Assembly (NCBI RefSeq): GCF_040750475.1
Contig: NZ_JABJVY010000011.1
Coordinates: 94,861-158,860 of the forward strand
Direction of reading: 5' to 3'
DNA from: Amorphus sp040750475
GTDB lineage: Bacteria > Pseudomonadota > Alphaproteobacteria > Rhizobiales > Amorphaceae
DNA length: 64,000 bases
The notes under the pieces were generated by a model, which made no database searches, was not told the DNA's origin, and was given only the letters and a program-made list of their open reading frames with translations. A program made the position numbers and the translations under genes. This document shows positions 41,602 to 51,201 of the stretch, piece by piece. The stretch's first letter is position 1. Each line of letters starts with the position of its first letter.

Positions 41602-42810
41602 TCAGGACGTCCCTGGGGCCGCATCCTGCAAGCGCGAGAGCGGCTTCTGGACCAGGGCCAGCGCACCGCCCGCCATCAGGATGACGGCCGCAACGGCGAG
41701 GCCAACGCTGATACCGGAGGTGGTGTCGGCGATATAGCCGGCCGCGACGGGCCCCACGAGTTGGCCGACGCCGAACACCGTGGTGAACAGCGCAATCGAG
41801 GCGCCCCATTGCGGCTCCGGCAAGTTGGCCCGCCCGAACGCGGCAACCGCCGTCGGCGACATGAAGAAGGAGCAGCCGAACACCAACGCCGAGGCCAGAA
41901 TACCGACCGATCCGGGCACGATCAGCGGCAACAAGGTGCCCACGCCGGTCGCGGTGTTGGCCAGTGCGAGCGGCTGGCCGCCGGCATAGTGCGCAAGGAT
42001 GCCGCGCCAGGCGAACGGCGAAACCATCACCGCGATGCCGATCAGCGACCACATCGCCGCGACCAGGACGGTGGAGGCATTCGCCTCGCGCATCCAGGCG
42101 ACGATGAAGGTCAGATAGACGATGTAGCCAACCGCGAACAGGAAGTAGCCGGCCAGCTCTGGCAGCATCAGCCGCCAGGGCAGCCGCTCACGATGACGCC
42201 GCGTCGGGCTTGCGCCGGCGGGCGCGACAACCCTGGTGGCCCACAGCACTGGCAACATGGTGACGAGGCTTGCGATCCCCATCCCGACCCAGATCTGCGG
42301 CCAGCGCGCGGCATGACCGTCGAGCACGAGCGGCACGCTGGCGCCGGACACCAGCATGCCGAAGCCGCCACCCCCGAAATAAAGCGCCAGAGCCAGCGCG
42401 CTCTTCAAGGGGTCGTTCCGGAACACGGCCGCCGCCATCGCCCCGCCGGCCACGAAGGCTGGCGCACCGCCCACCCCGGCCAGGACCCGCCAAAGGGTCA
42501 GGAACCAAAAATCATCGGTAAGGCCGGAAAACAGGAGCGACAGCGCAGTGAGCAGCATGCCGCCGGCAAACAGCGCCCGCGTGCCGAACACCGAGATCAA
42601 GTTGAGCGCCACCAAGGCCCCGATCAGGTAGCCGAGCGCATTGGCTGTGTTGATCCAGCCAGCCTGCGTGTAGTTCCAGCCGAGATCGGTGCGCATGGCG
42701 GGCAGGATCAGGCCATAGGCAAAGCGCGCAAAGCCGTTGCTGACCGCCGGTGCAAGCGCAAGCGCGGCCACGATGCCCCAGCGGCGGAGCGCGTCGGTCT
42801 CCTCGCTCAT
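41602..42810 (-). CDS. MFS transporter (YbfB/YjiJ-like)
   Basis: A 402-residue protein with twelve predicted helices. It has the opening 'NGFARFAYGLILPAMRTDLGW' and 'AGWINTANALGYLIGAL' of the YbfB/YjiJ MFS subfamily. I chose ATG 42810, since the upstream frame to 42882 is charged and unlike a membrane protein N-terminus. Substrate unknown. The 271 bp before it, towards the RbbA operon, show no gene I trust. Confidence 0.88.
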   Translation of the reverse strand: MSEETDALRRWGIVAALALAPAVSNGFARFAYGLILPAMRTDLGWNYTQAGWINTANALGYLIGALVALNLISVFGTRALFAGGMLLTALSLLFSGLTDDFWFLTLWRVLAGVGGAPAFVAGGAMAAAVFRNDPLKSALALALYFGGGGFGMLVSGASVPLVLDGHAARWPQIWVGMGIASLVTMLPVLWATRVVAPAGASPTRRHRERLPWRLMLPELAGYFLFAVGYIVYLTFIVAWMREANASTVLVAAMWSLIGIAVMVSPFAWRGILAHYAGGQPLALANTATGVGTLLPLIVPGSVGILASALVFGCSFFMSPTAVAAFGRANLPEPQWGASIALFTTVFGVGQLVGPVAAGYIADTTSGISVGLAVAAVILMAGGALALVQKPLSRLQDAAPGTS

Positions 42811-42958
42811 GCGCGAGCCCGCCCTAGCTCGCTTTTGGCGGGCGTTCCCTTTGGCGCCATGGCGCCCCTCCCCGTTTCTCATCCCATACCGCCGGATCCC
42901 GGCGGCCTGCGCCTGCGATCACGCCGCGGCACTTGCTTATTGGCATCCTGTCTCGCGG

Positions 42959-43002
42959 TTCCAGGCGAAGCGGAAACCCGTCCGCCGTCCGGAAAAGCGA
43001 AA
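42959..43002. repeat. Extragenic palindromic repeat (single copy)
   Basis: 'TTCCAGGCGAAGCGGAAACC' then CGTCCG and CCGTCCGGAAAAGCG is another member of the palindrome family found at 20556, 31202 and 50881. It lies in the 309-bp gap between the MFS gene and the permease gene, which otherwise holds only the hairpin at 43043. Confidence 0.65.
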
Positions 43003-43042
43003 CGGAACGAATGCGCCCTGTTCGTCTGGGATTGAAAGCAAT

Positions 43043-43071
43043 CGGCCGGACCCTGTCCATGGGCCCGGCCG
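43043..43071 (-). terminator. Hairpin, possible terminator of the polyamine-type ABC operon
   Basis: CGGCCGGACCC and GGGCCCGGCCG (one G-T pair) enclose TGTCCAT, 49 bases past the end of the last permease gene. The following T-run on the minus strand is weak (ATTGCTTTC), so the call is tentative. Confidence 0.45.
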
Positions 43072-43119
43072 GAAAGCAGCCATGCGTTGCAGGCAGACCG
43101 GGACGGCCTGCCCCAATGC

Positions 43120-43968
43120 CTACTCCTTGATGCCCCGCAACTTCTCGCCGCGCCGGCGCAAGAGCTCCATCGCCGTCAGGAGCACGATGGAAAAGGCAAC
43201 GAGGATCGACGCCAGCGCCAGGATGGTGGGACTGATTTCCTCACGCAGGCCCGAGAACATTCTGACCGTCATCGGCGTCTGTTCCGGGCCCGCCAGGAAG
43301 ATCACGACCACCACTTCGTCGAGCGAGGTGATGAAGGCGAACAGCGCACCGGCGATCACGCCGGGCAGCAGCAGCGGCATGATGATCTTGAAGAAGGTGG
43401 TGACCTGGTTCGCCCCAAGCCCTTGGGACGCGCGGATCAACTGCTCGTCGAAGCTCGACATAGCCGCCGTCACGGTGATGACCACGAACGGCGTCCCCAG
43501 CACCACATGGGCCATGATGATGGAGAAGAAGGTATTGGCCAGATTGATCCGGGCATAGAACGAGAACAACGCCGCCGCCGTGATGATCAGCGGCACGATC
43601 ATCGGCGAGATCAAAAGCGCGGTGATCGGGGCGCGATAGGGCATATGGCGCCGGCTAAGACCCAGGGCGGCGAGCGTTCCCAACGTGGTCGAGATAATCG
43701 TCGACGAAATCGAGATGATGAAGGAGTTGCGGATCGAGAACAGCCACTCCTGGCTGCCGAGCAGCGCATGATACCAGCGCAGCGAATAGCCGGCCGGATC
43801 GAACGACAGCATCTCCTTGGTGAAGGTGAAATACGGCTCCGCATTAAAGGAGAGCGGCACGATCACCAGGATCGGGAAGATCAGGAACAGAAAGATCAGC
43901 GCACAGATCACCCGGTACGTGTAGTACCACGCACGTTCGAGCGGCCCGGCATAAGTCGGAAGCGCCAT
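43120..43968 (-). CDS. ABC transporter permease (PotC-like, spermidine/putrescine family)
   Basis: A 282-residue permease with six helices and the EAA loop 'IRASQGLGANQVTTFFKIIMPLLLPGVIAGALFAF'. It is the last gene of a four-gene operon. The Pot family imports polyamines, or other cationic or organic solutes in rhizobia, so the true cargo is open. Confidence 0.92.
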   Translation of the reverse strand: MALPTYAGPLERAWYYTYRVICALIFLFLIFPILVIVPLSFNAEPYFTFTKEMLSFDPAGYSLRWYHALLGSQEWLFSIRNSFIISISSTIISTTLGTLAALGLSRRHMPYRAPITALLISPMIVPLIITAAALFSFYARINLANTFFSIIMAHVVLGTPFVVITVTAAMSSFDEQLIRASQGLGANQVTTFFKIIMPLLLPGVIAGALFAFITSLDEVVVVIFLAGPEQTPMTVRMFSGLREEISPTILALASILVAFSIVLLTAMELLRRRGEKLRGIKE

Positions 43969-43981
43969 CGGTCGACCCCTC

Positions 43982-45286
43982 CTATCCGAACTTCAGCCGG
44001 TCGACGCCGACGAGCTTGTTGAAGGCCCAGTAGAGCACAAGAACCGCGACCAGAAGGATCGTCGCCAGCGCCGCCGCCAGCCGGAGCTGCGCCGTGGAGC
44101 CGGTCATGTTCTGGGCGATCAGGTTGGAGATGAAGATGCCGGTGTCTCCGCCGACCAGGGCCGGGGTGATGTAGTAGCCGATCGCCAGAATGAACACGAG
44201 CAACACGCCCGCGGCCAGGCCGGGGATCGTCAACGGCATATAGACGGTCACGAAGGCGCGAAGCTGTGTCGCTCCCAACGAGCGCGCGGCGCGCATATAG
44301 GACGGCGGAATCGTCTTCATGACGGAATAGAGCGGAAGGATCATGAACGGCAACAGGATGTGCGTCATCGCCACGATCGTACCGATCTGGTTGTAGATCA
44401 TGCGCATTCGATGGTCGTCATCGATGATGCCGGTCCAGACCAGCATGTCGTTGATCACGCCCTGCTGCTGTAACAGCACGATCCAGGCCGACGTTCTGAC
44501 CAACAGCGATGTCCAGAACGGCAACAGCACCAGGATCATCAACAAGTTCGAGGTCTTGAGCGGCAACGTCGCCAGAAGATGAGCAATCGGATAGCCAAGC
44601 ACGATGCACAGGCACGTGATCAGCAGGCTCATCCAGGCCGTTCTGAGGAACAGCATCCGATAGACCTGGTAGGATTCCGGCCGCTCGACGATCTCACCCC
44701 TGGGCGAATACTCGAAATCGAATGCGAGCAGATAGTAGACCGGAGTAATCGTCCGGGTCTCGCGCTTGATCAGCCGCCAGAACTCCAGACTCTCCCAATC
44801 GTCGTCATTTTCAATGAAGGCCTCCCGATAGGGAGGGCTCATTTCGTCGAGGTCGCGCGCGGTGCCCAGCACGGTGGAGCGCGCACCCGGAATTTCGCGA
44901 TTGATACGGGCGGCCGCACGACCAAGAGTGCGGTTTTCCAGCCCGACGACCATGTCGTCCGCCATTGCGGCGAACACCTCTTCCGACGGCAGCTCTTCGC
45001 CATCCCACGATTGGATGGCGGCGGCCGTGTTCGGGAGATATTCGGCAACCTCGGGATTTTGGACCGAGCGAGAAATCATCTGCCCGATCGGAATGGCGAA
45101 AGTGATGATCAGAAAGGCAAGCAGCGGCAGCACGAGATAGAAGGCGCGGCGTCGTGCCCGTGCCTCGGCGCGCCTCAGCGAAATCCTGAGCGGAGTTCCG
45201 TCGGCAGTGGTCAACGGTCCGCTGGTATCGGGGCCTGCGCCGCCTGAACCGCTCTGCCCGGCACTTGCCGCGTCGCTGTCGCTCAC
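43982..45286 (-). CDS. ABC transporter permease (PotB-like) with a long periplasmic loop
   Basis: A 434-residue permease. The extra length relative to PotB (about 285 residues) lies in a cytoplasmic N-terminal tail and a large loop of roughly 140 residues after the first helix (from 'RSVQNPEVAEYLP' to 'ITPVYYLLAFDF'). The core has the EAA loop 'MRAARSLGATQLRAFVTVYMPLTIPGLAAG'. I chose GTG 45286 since AAGGAG precedes it. It is followed by the second permease 13 bases later. Confidence 0.88.
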   Translation of the reverse strand: MSDSDAASAGQSGSGGAGPDTSGPLTTADGTPLRISLRRAEARARRRAFYLVLPLLAFLIITFAIPIGQMISRSVQNPEVAEYLPNTAAAIQSWDGEELPSEEVFAAMADDMVVGLENRTLGRAAARINREIPGARSTVLGTARDLDEMSPPYREAFIENDDDWESLEFWRLIKRETRTITPVYYLLAFDFEYSPRGEIVERPESYQVYRMLFLRTAWMSLLITCLCIVLGYPIAHLLATLPLKTSNLLMILVLLPFWTSLLVRTSAWIVLLQQQGVINDMLVWTGIIDDDHRMRMIYNQIGTIVAMTHILLPFMILPLYSVMKTIPPSYMRAARSLGATQLRAFVTVYMPLTIPGLAAGVLLVFILAIGYYITPALVGGDTGIFISNLIAQNMTGSTAQLRLAAALATILLVAVLVLYWAFNKLVGVDRLKFG

Positions 45287-45418
45287 CTTGGGCTCCTTCG
45301 CCGATCCGCCGCCATCGACGCCACGCAAGGGACCCAAGCCCGCTCCCGCCGTGCGCCGATCAGACCCGACGCGGCCTCATGTAGAGACCGCGTCGGATCG
45401 GTTTCGTGTCACATCGCC

Positions 45419-46528
45419 TTACTGAGCGAGCCAGGCGTTGAACCGCTCTTCAAGCGAGTCGCCGTAGTCGGCCCAGAAGTCGGTGTTGAACTGGACCGCG
45501 TTCTTGAAGTTCTCCGGCGACGTCGGCATGTGCGGCTTCATGTCGATATCGGTGCCCTCAAAGGTCGAGACCATCGGGACCGACGACTTCCGAGCCGGGG
45601 CATAGGAGATGTACTTCGCCTGGTCGGCGAGGCGCTGCGTATCGGTGGCGAAGTACAGATAGTCCTTGATCAGGTCGATGTTGTCGTCGTTGTCGACCGG
45701 GACCACCCAGCCATCGACCTCGAACATCTGGCCATCCCACATGATCTGGAACGGCTGATCTTCGTTGACCTGCGCGTTGAAGATGCGGCCGTTATAGGCG
45801 GTCGCAATCGCCGCCTCGCCATCGGCGAGCATCTGCGGCGGCTGAGCGCCTTCCGACCACCAGATCACATTGCCGCTGCTGCGCAGCTCGTCGAGCTTGG
45901 CGAACGCACGGTCCTGACCTTCGCGGGTAGCGAGAACGTCATAGACCTCGTCCGGCGACACGCCATCGGCGATCAGCGCCCACTCCAGGTTTTTCTGCGG
46001 AATGTTCTGCAGGGCCCGTGTGCCGGGGAACTTGTCAGTGTCCCAGATGTCGGCAATCGTCTGCGGCCCGCCATCGGGGAAGGCGTTCTCGTCGTAGGCG
46101 AACATAGTCGCGTACAGGATCTGCGGAACGAAGCAGTCCCCGAGCGTGCCCTCGATGAAGTCCTCCGTCGGCGGCGCGCCGTCCGGCGATGGCGCGAGCC
46201 ATTCGTCGTGCGGGATCTCCATGATCAGGCCTTCGTCGCAGGCCCGCTTGGCGTCCGCCTGGAGCATGTCGACGACATCCCAGGTGACGTTTCCAGCTTC
46301 CACCTGGGAGCGAATGCCGGCAAGCGCCTGGGCCGACTTGTCCTCCTGGAGGATCTTGGTCCCGGTCTTCTCGGCATAAGGCTTATGGTAGGCCTCGTCC
46401 TGGGAATGAGTGTAGGCGCCACCCCAGGAAACGATGGTCAAGGTCTTATCGTCTTGGGCGTGAGCCGCCGCCAAAGCGACGACGGACGCCGCCATCGCGA
46501 GCGTAACGCTCTTCGTCGTGGTCCTCAC
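45419..46528 (-). CDS. ABC transporter substrate-binding protein (PotD/PotF-like)
   Basis: A 369-residue periplasmic protein with a signal peptide (VTLAMAASVVALAAAHAQ) and 'LTIVSWGGAYTHSQDEAYHKPY', typical of extracellular binding proteins of the polyamine family. GTG 46528 follows AGGAGAG. It gives the importer its specificity. The presence of acidic ligand-pocket residues cannot be judged reliably by eye. Confidence 0.92.
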   Translation of the reverse strand: MRTTTKSVTLAMAASVVALAAAHAQDDKTLTIVSWGGAYTHSQDEAYHKPYAEKTGTKILQEDKSAQALAGIRSQVEAGNVTWDVVDMLQADAKRACDEGLIMEIPHDEWLAPSPDGAPPTEDFIEGTLGDCFVPQILYATMFAYDENAFPDGGPQTIADIWDTDKFPGTRALQNIPQKNLEWALIADGVSPDEVYDVLATREGQDRAFAKLDELRSSGNVIWWSEGAQPPQMLADGEAAIATAYNGRIFNAQVNEDQPFQIMWDGQMFEVDGWVVPVDNDDNIDLIKDYLYFATDTQRLADQAKYISYAPARKSSVPMVSTFEGTDIDMKPHMPTSPENFKNAVQFNTDFWADYGDSLEERFNAWLAQ

Positions 46529-46619
46529 TTCTGCTCTCCTTTTCGCTGGATCGCGTCTTCTCTGCATTGGGCTCTTGCAAAGCCCCTTCACCGAACCGCG
46601 CGGACCTTTGGCCGCGCGG

Positions 46620-47744
46620 TCAGGCAACCTCGATCGGGTCAAGCGCACGGCAGTCGGAAGCATGCCAGCCGACGGTAGTCGTCTCACCTTCTTTCAGCTC
46701 GTGCTCGTCGTGCTTGTTCGGCACCTTGACGATGAATTCCTCGTTGCCGGCCACAGCCAGACGCACCCGAATGTGATCGCCCAGGAAGATCATCTCACGA
46801 ACCCGAGCCTCGAGCGAATTTCCGAGCTCAGGTCCGGGCTGGATTTCCACACGCTCCGGCCGCAGCGAGAGCGTCGTGCGCGCACCGACCCCGTCGACGT
46901 TAATCGCCGCCGCCCGCACCGTTTCGCCCGTATCCAGATGGACGACGCATTCGTCGCCATCAATCTCGCTCACCTTCCCCGAGAGCTTGTTGTTCTCACC
47001 GATGAACTGGGCCACGAACGAGTTCATCGGATGCTCGTAGAGGTCTTCCGGGGTGGACAACTGCTGGATCACACCGTCGTTGAAGACGGCGACCCGGTCC
47101 GACATGGTGAGCGCCTCGGTCTGATCGTGTGTCACGTAGACCACGGTCACACCGAGATTTTCGTGGATGTGCTTGATCTCGAACTGCATCTGCTCGCGCA
47201 GCTGCTTGTCGAGCGCGCCGAGCGGCTCGTCCATCAGCACCAGGTTCGGTTCGAACACCAGCGCACGGGCAACCGCGACACGCTGCTGCTGCCCACCGGA
47301 CAATTGCGCCGGGCGCCGGGCACCGAATTCCGGAAGTTCCACCATCGCAAGCGCGCGTCGCACGCGCTCGTCGATCTCGCTGCGGCTCTTACCCCGAACT
47401 TTCAGCGGATACGCCAGATTCTCCGCCACAGTCATGTGTGGAAACAGGGCGTAGTTCTGGAACACCATACCGATGCCCCGCTTATGCGGCGGCACGTTGT
47501 TGATGGGTGCTCCGTCGAGGTAAATTTCACCGTGCGTTGCCGGCTCGAAGCCGGCAAGCATCATTAGCGACGTTGTCTTGCCAGAGCCCGACGGGCCCAG
47601 CATCGTGATGAATTCGCCACGAGCAATGTCAAGATTTAGATCTTTGACGACGAGTGTTTCGCCGTCGTAGCTCTTCTGGACATTCTCGAACTTCACCGTG
47701 GCCCCGGCCTCATCGGCCGCGACGTCATGATTTGATGTCGCCAC
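46620..47744 (-). CDS. ABC transporter ATP-binding protein (PotA-like)
   Basis: A 374-residue ATPase: Walker A 'GPSGSGKTT', Q-loop 'VFQNYALFPHMTV', signature 'LSGGQQQRVAVARAL', 'LVLMDEPLGALD', and a C-terminal TOBE domain ('NKLSGKVSEIDGDECVVHLDTGE'). I chose GTG 47744 behind TGGGAA; the frame runs open to 47852. It is the promoter-proximal gene of the Pot-like operon. Confidence 0.92.
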   Translation of the reverse strand: MATSNHDVAADEAGATVKFENVQKSYDGETLVVKDLNLDIARGEFITMLGPSGSGKTTSLMMLAGFEPATHGEIYLDGAPINNVPPHKRGIGMVFQNYALFPHMTVAENLAYPLKVRGKSRSEIDERVRRALAMVELPEFGARRPAQLSGGQQQRVAVARALVFEPNLVLMDEPLGALDKQLREQMQFEIKHIHENLGVTVVYVTHDQTEALTMSDRVAVFNDGVIQQLSTPEDLYEHPMNSFVAQFIGENNKLSGKVSEIDGDECVVHLDTGETVRAAAINVDGVGARTTLSLRPERVEIQPGPELGNSLEARVREMIFLGDHIRVRLAVAGNEEFIVKVPNKHDEHELKEGETTTVGWHASDCRALDPIEVA

Positions 47745-47974
47745 TGTTCCCACGCGCTCTGAAACGGCTTTGACACAATCACGCACGGACCCTGGGCTGC
47801 CGTCAACCCCTCGCTCGGATCTTTGCGCATTTCGGTTAGATTTCAGCCACAATCTGAACCAAATCCGGGCAACGCAGACACGCTCCTCCCCTTGAGTTGG
47901 CCGCGTCCGGTGGAAAAAATCAACCGAAAGTTACCAAGGCCAAAGAGCCGCGCCCCTCTTTCGCCCCATACGCA

Positions 47975-48005
47975 AAAACGCCCGCGGGTTTGCCGCGGGC
48001 GTTTT
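47975..48005. terminator. Strong bidirectional rho-independent terminator
   Basis: AAAACGCCCGCGG and CCGCGGGCGTTTT form a perfect 13-bp stem around GTTTG, with T and A runs at either end. On the minus strand it lies upstream of the M23 gene stop side (48047) and ends that transcript. The rest of the 302-bp gap at 47745-48046 carries presumably the potA-like promoter and no gene. Confidence 0.9.
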
Positions 48006-48046
48006 GGAGCCGAAAATAAAGGAAAAGTCGGCGTCGCGAGCGCGAG

Positions 48047-49369
48047 CTAGGCGCCAGCCAGGTGCGGCAACGGATCGACCGGTTGCGAGCCTTTGCGCAG
48101 CTCAAAGTGGAGCTGGGGCTGAGAGACCGAACCGGTGGCGCCAGCCTTGGCGATCACCTGACCACGCTGCACGCTCTCGCCGCGCTTGACCATAAGCTCG
48201 GAGTTGTGTGCGTAGGCGGAGACCCAACCGTCCTTGTGCTGGATCAGGATAAGGTTGCCGTAGCCCTGAAGCTCGTTGCCGGCATAGATCACGGTGCCGC
48301 TCTCCGACGCCTTCACCGGCGTGCCTTCGGGCACGGCGAGATTGATACCGTCATTGTTGGAGCCGTCGGACTGCTTGCCGAAGCCCTCGACGATCCGTCC
48401 ACGGACCGGCCAGCGGAAGCCGTCGGCCCCGCCGGAGGTCGGCGGGGTCTTGGAGGCCGACGGCGCCGGGTCGCTGGCGTCGCTCTGAGACACCGCCGCC
48501 CCTGCCTTGCCTGCTTCCGATGGCAGAGACGCAACCTGAACGTCCTTGGTCGGCTGGGGCTTGGAGGATGCGGATGTGGTTGAGCTGTTGGCGTCCAGCT
48601 CCGCCTTCTGCTGATTGAGCGTGGTCGGCTGGGCCCCCGACGGGGTCCCGGCGACGGTCGTCGTGCCGGCACCGCTCGCGCCCGGGATCTTCAAGGTCTG
48701 CCCGATCTTGATGGTCCCGTTCGGCGGCAGATCGTTGGCTGCCATCAGCTCCGACGGCTTCACGTTGTGGGAAGTCGCGATGGACCAGGCCGTGTCGCCG
48801 GGCTTCACGGTATAGGTCCCGGACGCCGAACGCGCCGGCACCGGCTTGCTCGCAGCCGTGTTGGCCGAAGGCGTCAGGCTTGCCTGCTGGGTCGTCGGCG
48901 CCCCGGACGAATAGGTCGGGATCACAAGCTGATGTCCCGGTTGCAAGGCAGTGCCGGGAGACAGGTTGTTGGTCGCCACAAGCGCTTCCACAGGAACGCC
49001 ATATCTGCGCGCAATGCTCTCAGGCGTGTCGCCATATTGCACGTAGATCGGGGTGCCGCCGGCAGACGACCACCCCTTGTAGGTCACGGCGGGACCGGCC
49101 GACTGGCCGGTGGCCATGACGGACGAGCGTTGCACCGAGGCGGTCGGCGACGGCGTGCCGGGCAGCGAACCCGTCACGATCTGGTCGTCGCCCGTTCCGT
49201 CTCCGGTCAGGAGCTGGCGCTGATTCGGCGTCGATCCGGCATAGATCGGACCACCGGCAAAGCGCGAAACGTCGGCACTGCAACCGGCTGCGATCGCGGC
49301 GATCAGTATCGCTGCCGCCGCTCGACCGGCCGTTTCCATTCCTCTGCCGTTCGACAGGTCCGAGAACAT
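48047..49369 (-). CDS. LysM/M23-domain lipoprotein (NlpD/EnvC-like, degenerate metal site)
   Basis: A 440-residue protein with a lipoprotein signal peptide (lipobox IAAGC). Two LysM repeats follow ('PIYVQYGDTPESIARRYGVP' and 'TYTVKPGDTAWSIATSHNVK'), then a Ser/Pro-rich linker and a C-terminal M23 peptidase domain. In M23 the first zinc ligands are H and D of HxxxD. Here the region reads 'NNDGINLAV', while later 'SAYAHNS' and 'LHFELR' keep their His. The site is therefore probably inactive and the protein likely activates amidases in cell separation, as NlpD and EnvC do. ATG 49369 is my preferred start; 49339 is possible. Confidence 0.87.
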   Translation of the reverse strand: MFSDLSNGRGMETAGRAAAAILIAAIAAGCSADVSRFAGGPIYAGSTPNQRQLLTGDGTGDDQIVTGSLPGTPSPTASVQRSSVMATGQSAGPAVTYKGWSSAGGTPIYVQYGDTPESIARRYGVPVEALVATNNLSPGTALQPGHQLVIPTYSSGAPTTQQASLTPSANTAASKPVPARSASGTYTVKPGDTAWSIATSHNVKPSELMAANDLPPNGTIKIGQTLKIPGASGAGTTTVAGTPSGAQPTTLNQQKAELDANSSTTSASSKPQPTKDVQVASLPSEAGKAGAAVSQSDASDPAPSASKTPPTSGGADGFRWPVRGRIVEGFGKQSDGSNNDGINLAVPEGTPVKASESGTVIYAGNELQGYGNLILIQHKDGWVSAYAHNSELMVKRGESVQRGQVIAKAGATGSVSQPQLHFELRKGSQPVDPLPHLAGA

Positions 49370-49540
49370 CGATGGCCACCCTGCGTCAACACGTGTGAGA
49401 CTCCAGGCAGAAGAAGCCACAGGTAACGTTGACGAAGGCTTAAGCGGATCCGTCTTTTTTGATGGGATGCAGACGAGATGGCCGAAAAGCGGGCAATATT
49501 GAGGCGTTGCGGCCCGCGCGTCAGTTGACGGTAAGACCGC

Positions 49541-50860
49541 TCAAAAGACGCGATCGACGTGGAAATAGGTCGATAGCTGCTGCTCCTCCCCGATCAGCGG
49601 ATCGTCGTGATCGAGATACTGATATTCGGCGCCGACGCCGAGCGTCAGGCCGTTGACCGGCTCGAACCCGATCTGGGCCTGGAGATCATACTGGTTGAAG
49701 TCGGCGCTGTTCGCTCCGCCGCTCACGTCCTGCAGGGTGCTATCCTCAAAGCGCGACCAGCCCGCCTGGACCGCGAGCTGAGCGGCGGCAACATCGAATG
49801 CCGCACCGAACGACATGGAAAACGCCGTGGCGAGCGCCAGGTCTCCCGAAGCCGGATCGTAGCTCGCGTCGTAGGCGAGCGTGCCCTGGTTCGGCAGGCC
49901 GAACCAGCTTCCGTTGGCGTAGGCAGCCGCCCCCTGGCTGTAGGTCCCGTTCGCCACCAGCGTGACGTTGTTGGGCAGATTGGCGGTCGCCGCCGCACCG
50001 ACAGCCCAGCCAAGTCCACCCTTCGGCGTGACACCGGACCCGTCATAGGCCGCGTAGACCTGATGCAGCGCGCCGGTGACCTGAGCGCTGCCCCAGTCGC
50101 CGGTGGTCATCAGCCGCCCGACCGCATCGGGCCATTTGGTGCCACCATAGCCGTTGCCCTGCGGTCCGTAGCCAAGCTCGTCGGGATAGATCGTCCCAGC
50201 GCCCAGCGGTCCCGAGTACGGGTAGAGCGCGACGCCGAGCTGACGCTCCGCACTGCTTTCGGCGGAGATCGTCGCGGAGAAGCCCTTGCCGAATTCGGCG
50301 GTATAGGCGGCGAATGTCGTCTTCAGATCGGACTGAGCCGGATCGTAGACCTCCGCCCAAGTCACATAGTTCGCCGCATCGTAGAACGATTCGCCGCGAC
50401 CGAAAGAAAAGCCGCGAAACTGCACGAACGCCTGTTCCAACGAGAGCTGGGCGGCGCCATTGATATCGTGAACGATCTCGATTTCCGTCGTGGTATCGAG
50501 CGCGCCGAACTCCGTCTGCGTCGTGGAATAGAGATAGAGCTTGGCTTCGACATAAAAGTCGCTGTTGTCCGCCTCGCGCCAGCGCGGCTCCTGCTCGCCC
50601 TTCGCCCAATTGAAAATGTAGTCGATGTCGATTTCGCCGGAGACGCTCAGGCAGGTGTTGGTACCGGGAATGGCGTAGTAGCCGACGCCTGCCGCACCGC
50701 AGGCCCGCACATAGTCGATCGCCACCGGTTCCGGCGGCAGATCCGCAGCCTGCGCCTGCCCCGCCCCAAAGCCGACCAGCGCGATCGCCGCTCCGCTCAC
50801 CGACCACAGACGTGCCGCTCCATGCCGGCGTGCCCGCCGGCGCCTCGAAAATCCCGTCAT
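49541..50860 (-). CDS. Outer-membrane porin (Porin_2/Omp2b family)
   Basis: A 439-residue porin with a signal peptide ending AQAADLPPEP and the family opening 'VRACGAAGVGYYAIPGTNTCLSVSGEIDIDYIF', with the paired cysteines. Strand alternation is regular to the C-terminal Phe (VDRVF), the sorting signal of outer-membrane barrels. This family is restricted largely to Alphaproteobacteria, mostly Hyphomicrobiales. I chose ATG 50860 since GGGGCAGG precedes it; ATG 50875 is an alternative. Confidence 0.92.
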   Translation of the reverse strand: MTGFSRRRRARRHGAARLWSVSGAAIALVGFGAGQAQAADLPPEPVAIDYVRACGAAGVGYYAIPGTNTCLSVSGEIDIDYIFNWAKGEQEPRWREADNSDFYVEAKLYLYSTTQTEFGALDTTTEIEIVHDINGAAQLSLEQAFVQFRGFSFGRGESFYDAANYVTWAEVYDPAQSDLKTTFAAYTAEFGKGFSATISAESSAERQLGVALYPYSGPLGAGTIYPDELGYGPQGNGYGGTKWPDAVGRLMTTGDWGSAQVTGALHQVYAAYDGSGVTPKGGLGWAVGAAATANLPNNVTLVANGTYSQGAAAYANGSWFGLPNQGTLAYDASYDPASGDLALATAFSMSFGAAFDVAAAQLAVQAGWSRFEDSTLQDVSGGANSADFNQYDLQAQIGFEPVNGLTLGVGAEYQYLDHDDPLIGEEQQLSTYFHVDRVF

Positions 50861-50880
50861 CCAGACCTGCCCCATATCAA

Positions 50881-50927
50881 GCGCGTCCAGGCGAAGCGAA
50901 ATCCGCTTCGCAGTACGGACACGCGTC
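50881..50927. repeat. Extragenic palindromic repeat upstream of the porin
   Basis: Another copy of the palindrome family: GCGCGTCCAGG at the left end, GGACACGCG at the right, and an inner 8-bp hairpin (GCGAAGCG-AAATC-CGCTTCGC). It lies between the porin start and its presumed promoter, so it should be transcribed in the porin leader. Confidence 0.75.
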
Positions 50928-51102
50928 AAAGCATTGCGTTCGAGCCCCCACCTGCCGGGCCGGCTTACTCGGCCCTCCCCGCAGGCAGATTTATGAGAGT
51001 TCAAGTTTCCGATTGGCGATCAGCTTGCAGGAATGAGACTTCCCGAAGACTCCAATCTAGAATATTTTGAACATCTTATTTGATATGGAAACTATACCGG
51101 CG

Positions 51103-51130
51103 AAACCGGACTCTGCAAATCCGGTTTTTT
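51103..51130 (+). terminator. Stem-loop with T-run downstream of the livF-like gene
   Basis: AAACCGGA and TCCGGTTT pair around CTCTGCAAA, and TTTTTT follows on the plus strand. No plus-strand gene ends here, so its likely use is as the terminator of the minus-strand ABC operon, which ends at 51202, in spite of the shorter T-run in that direction. The rest of the 341-bp gap holds the porin promoter and the palindrome at 50881. Confidence 0.5.
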
Positions 51131-51201
51131 AGGGGGTTGAGGTCAGGCCCCATAAATTCGGAGGTCATGAACAGCGGGCAGCGATCCGCCGAATTGCGGG
51201 C

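Noticed and set aside
41387..41737. A 116-residue plus-strand frame in the gap before the MFS gene
   Set aside because: No ribosome site, half of it overlaps the MFS gene, and the composition looks like noncoding sequence.
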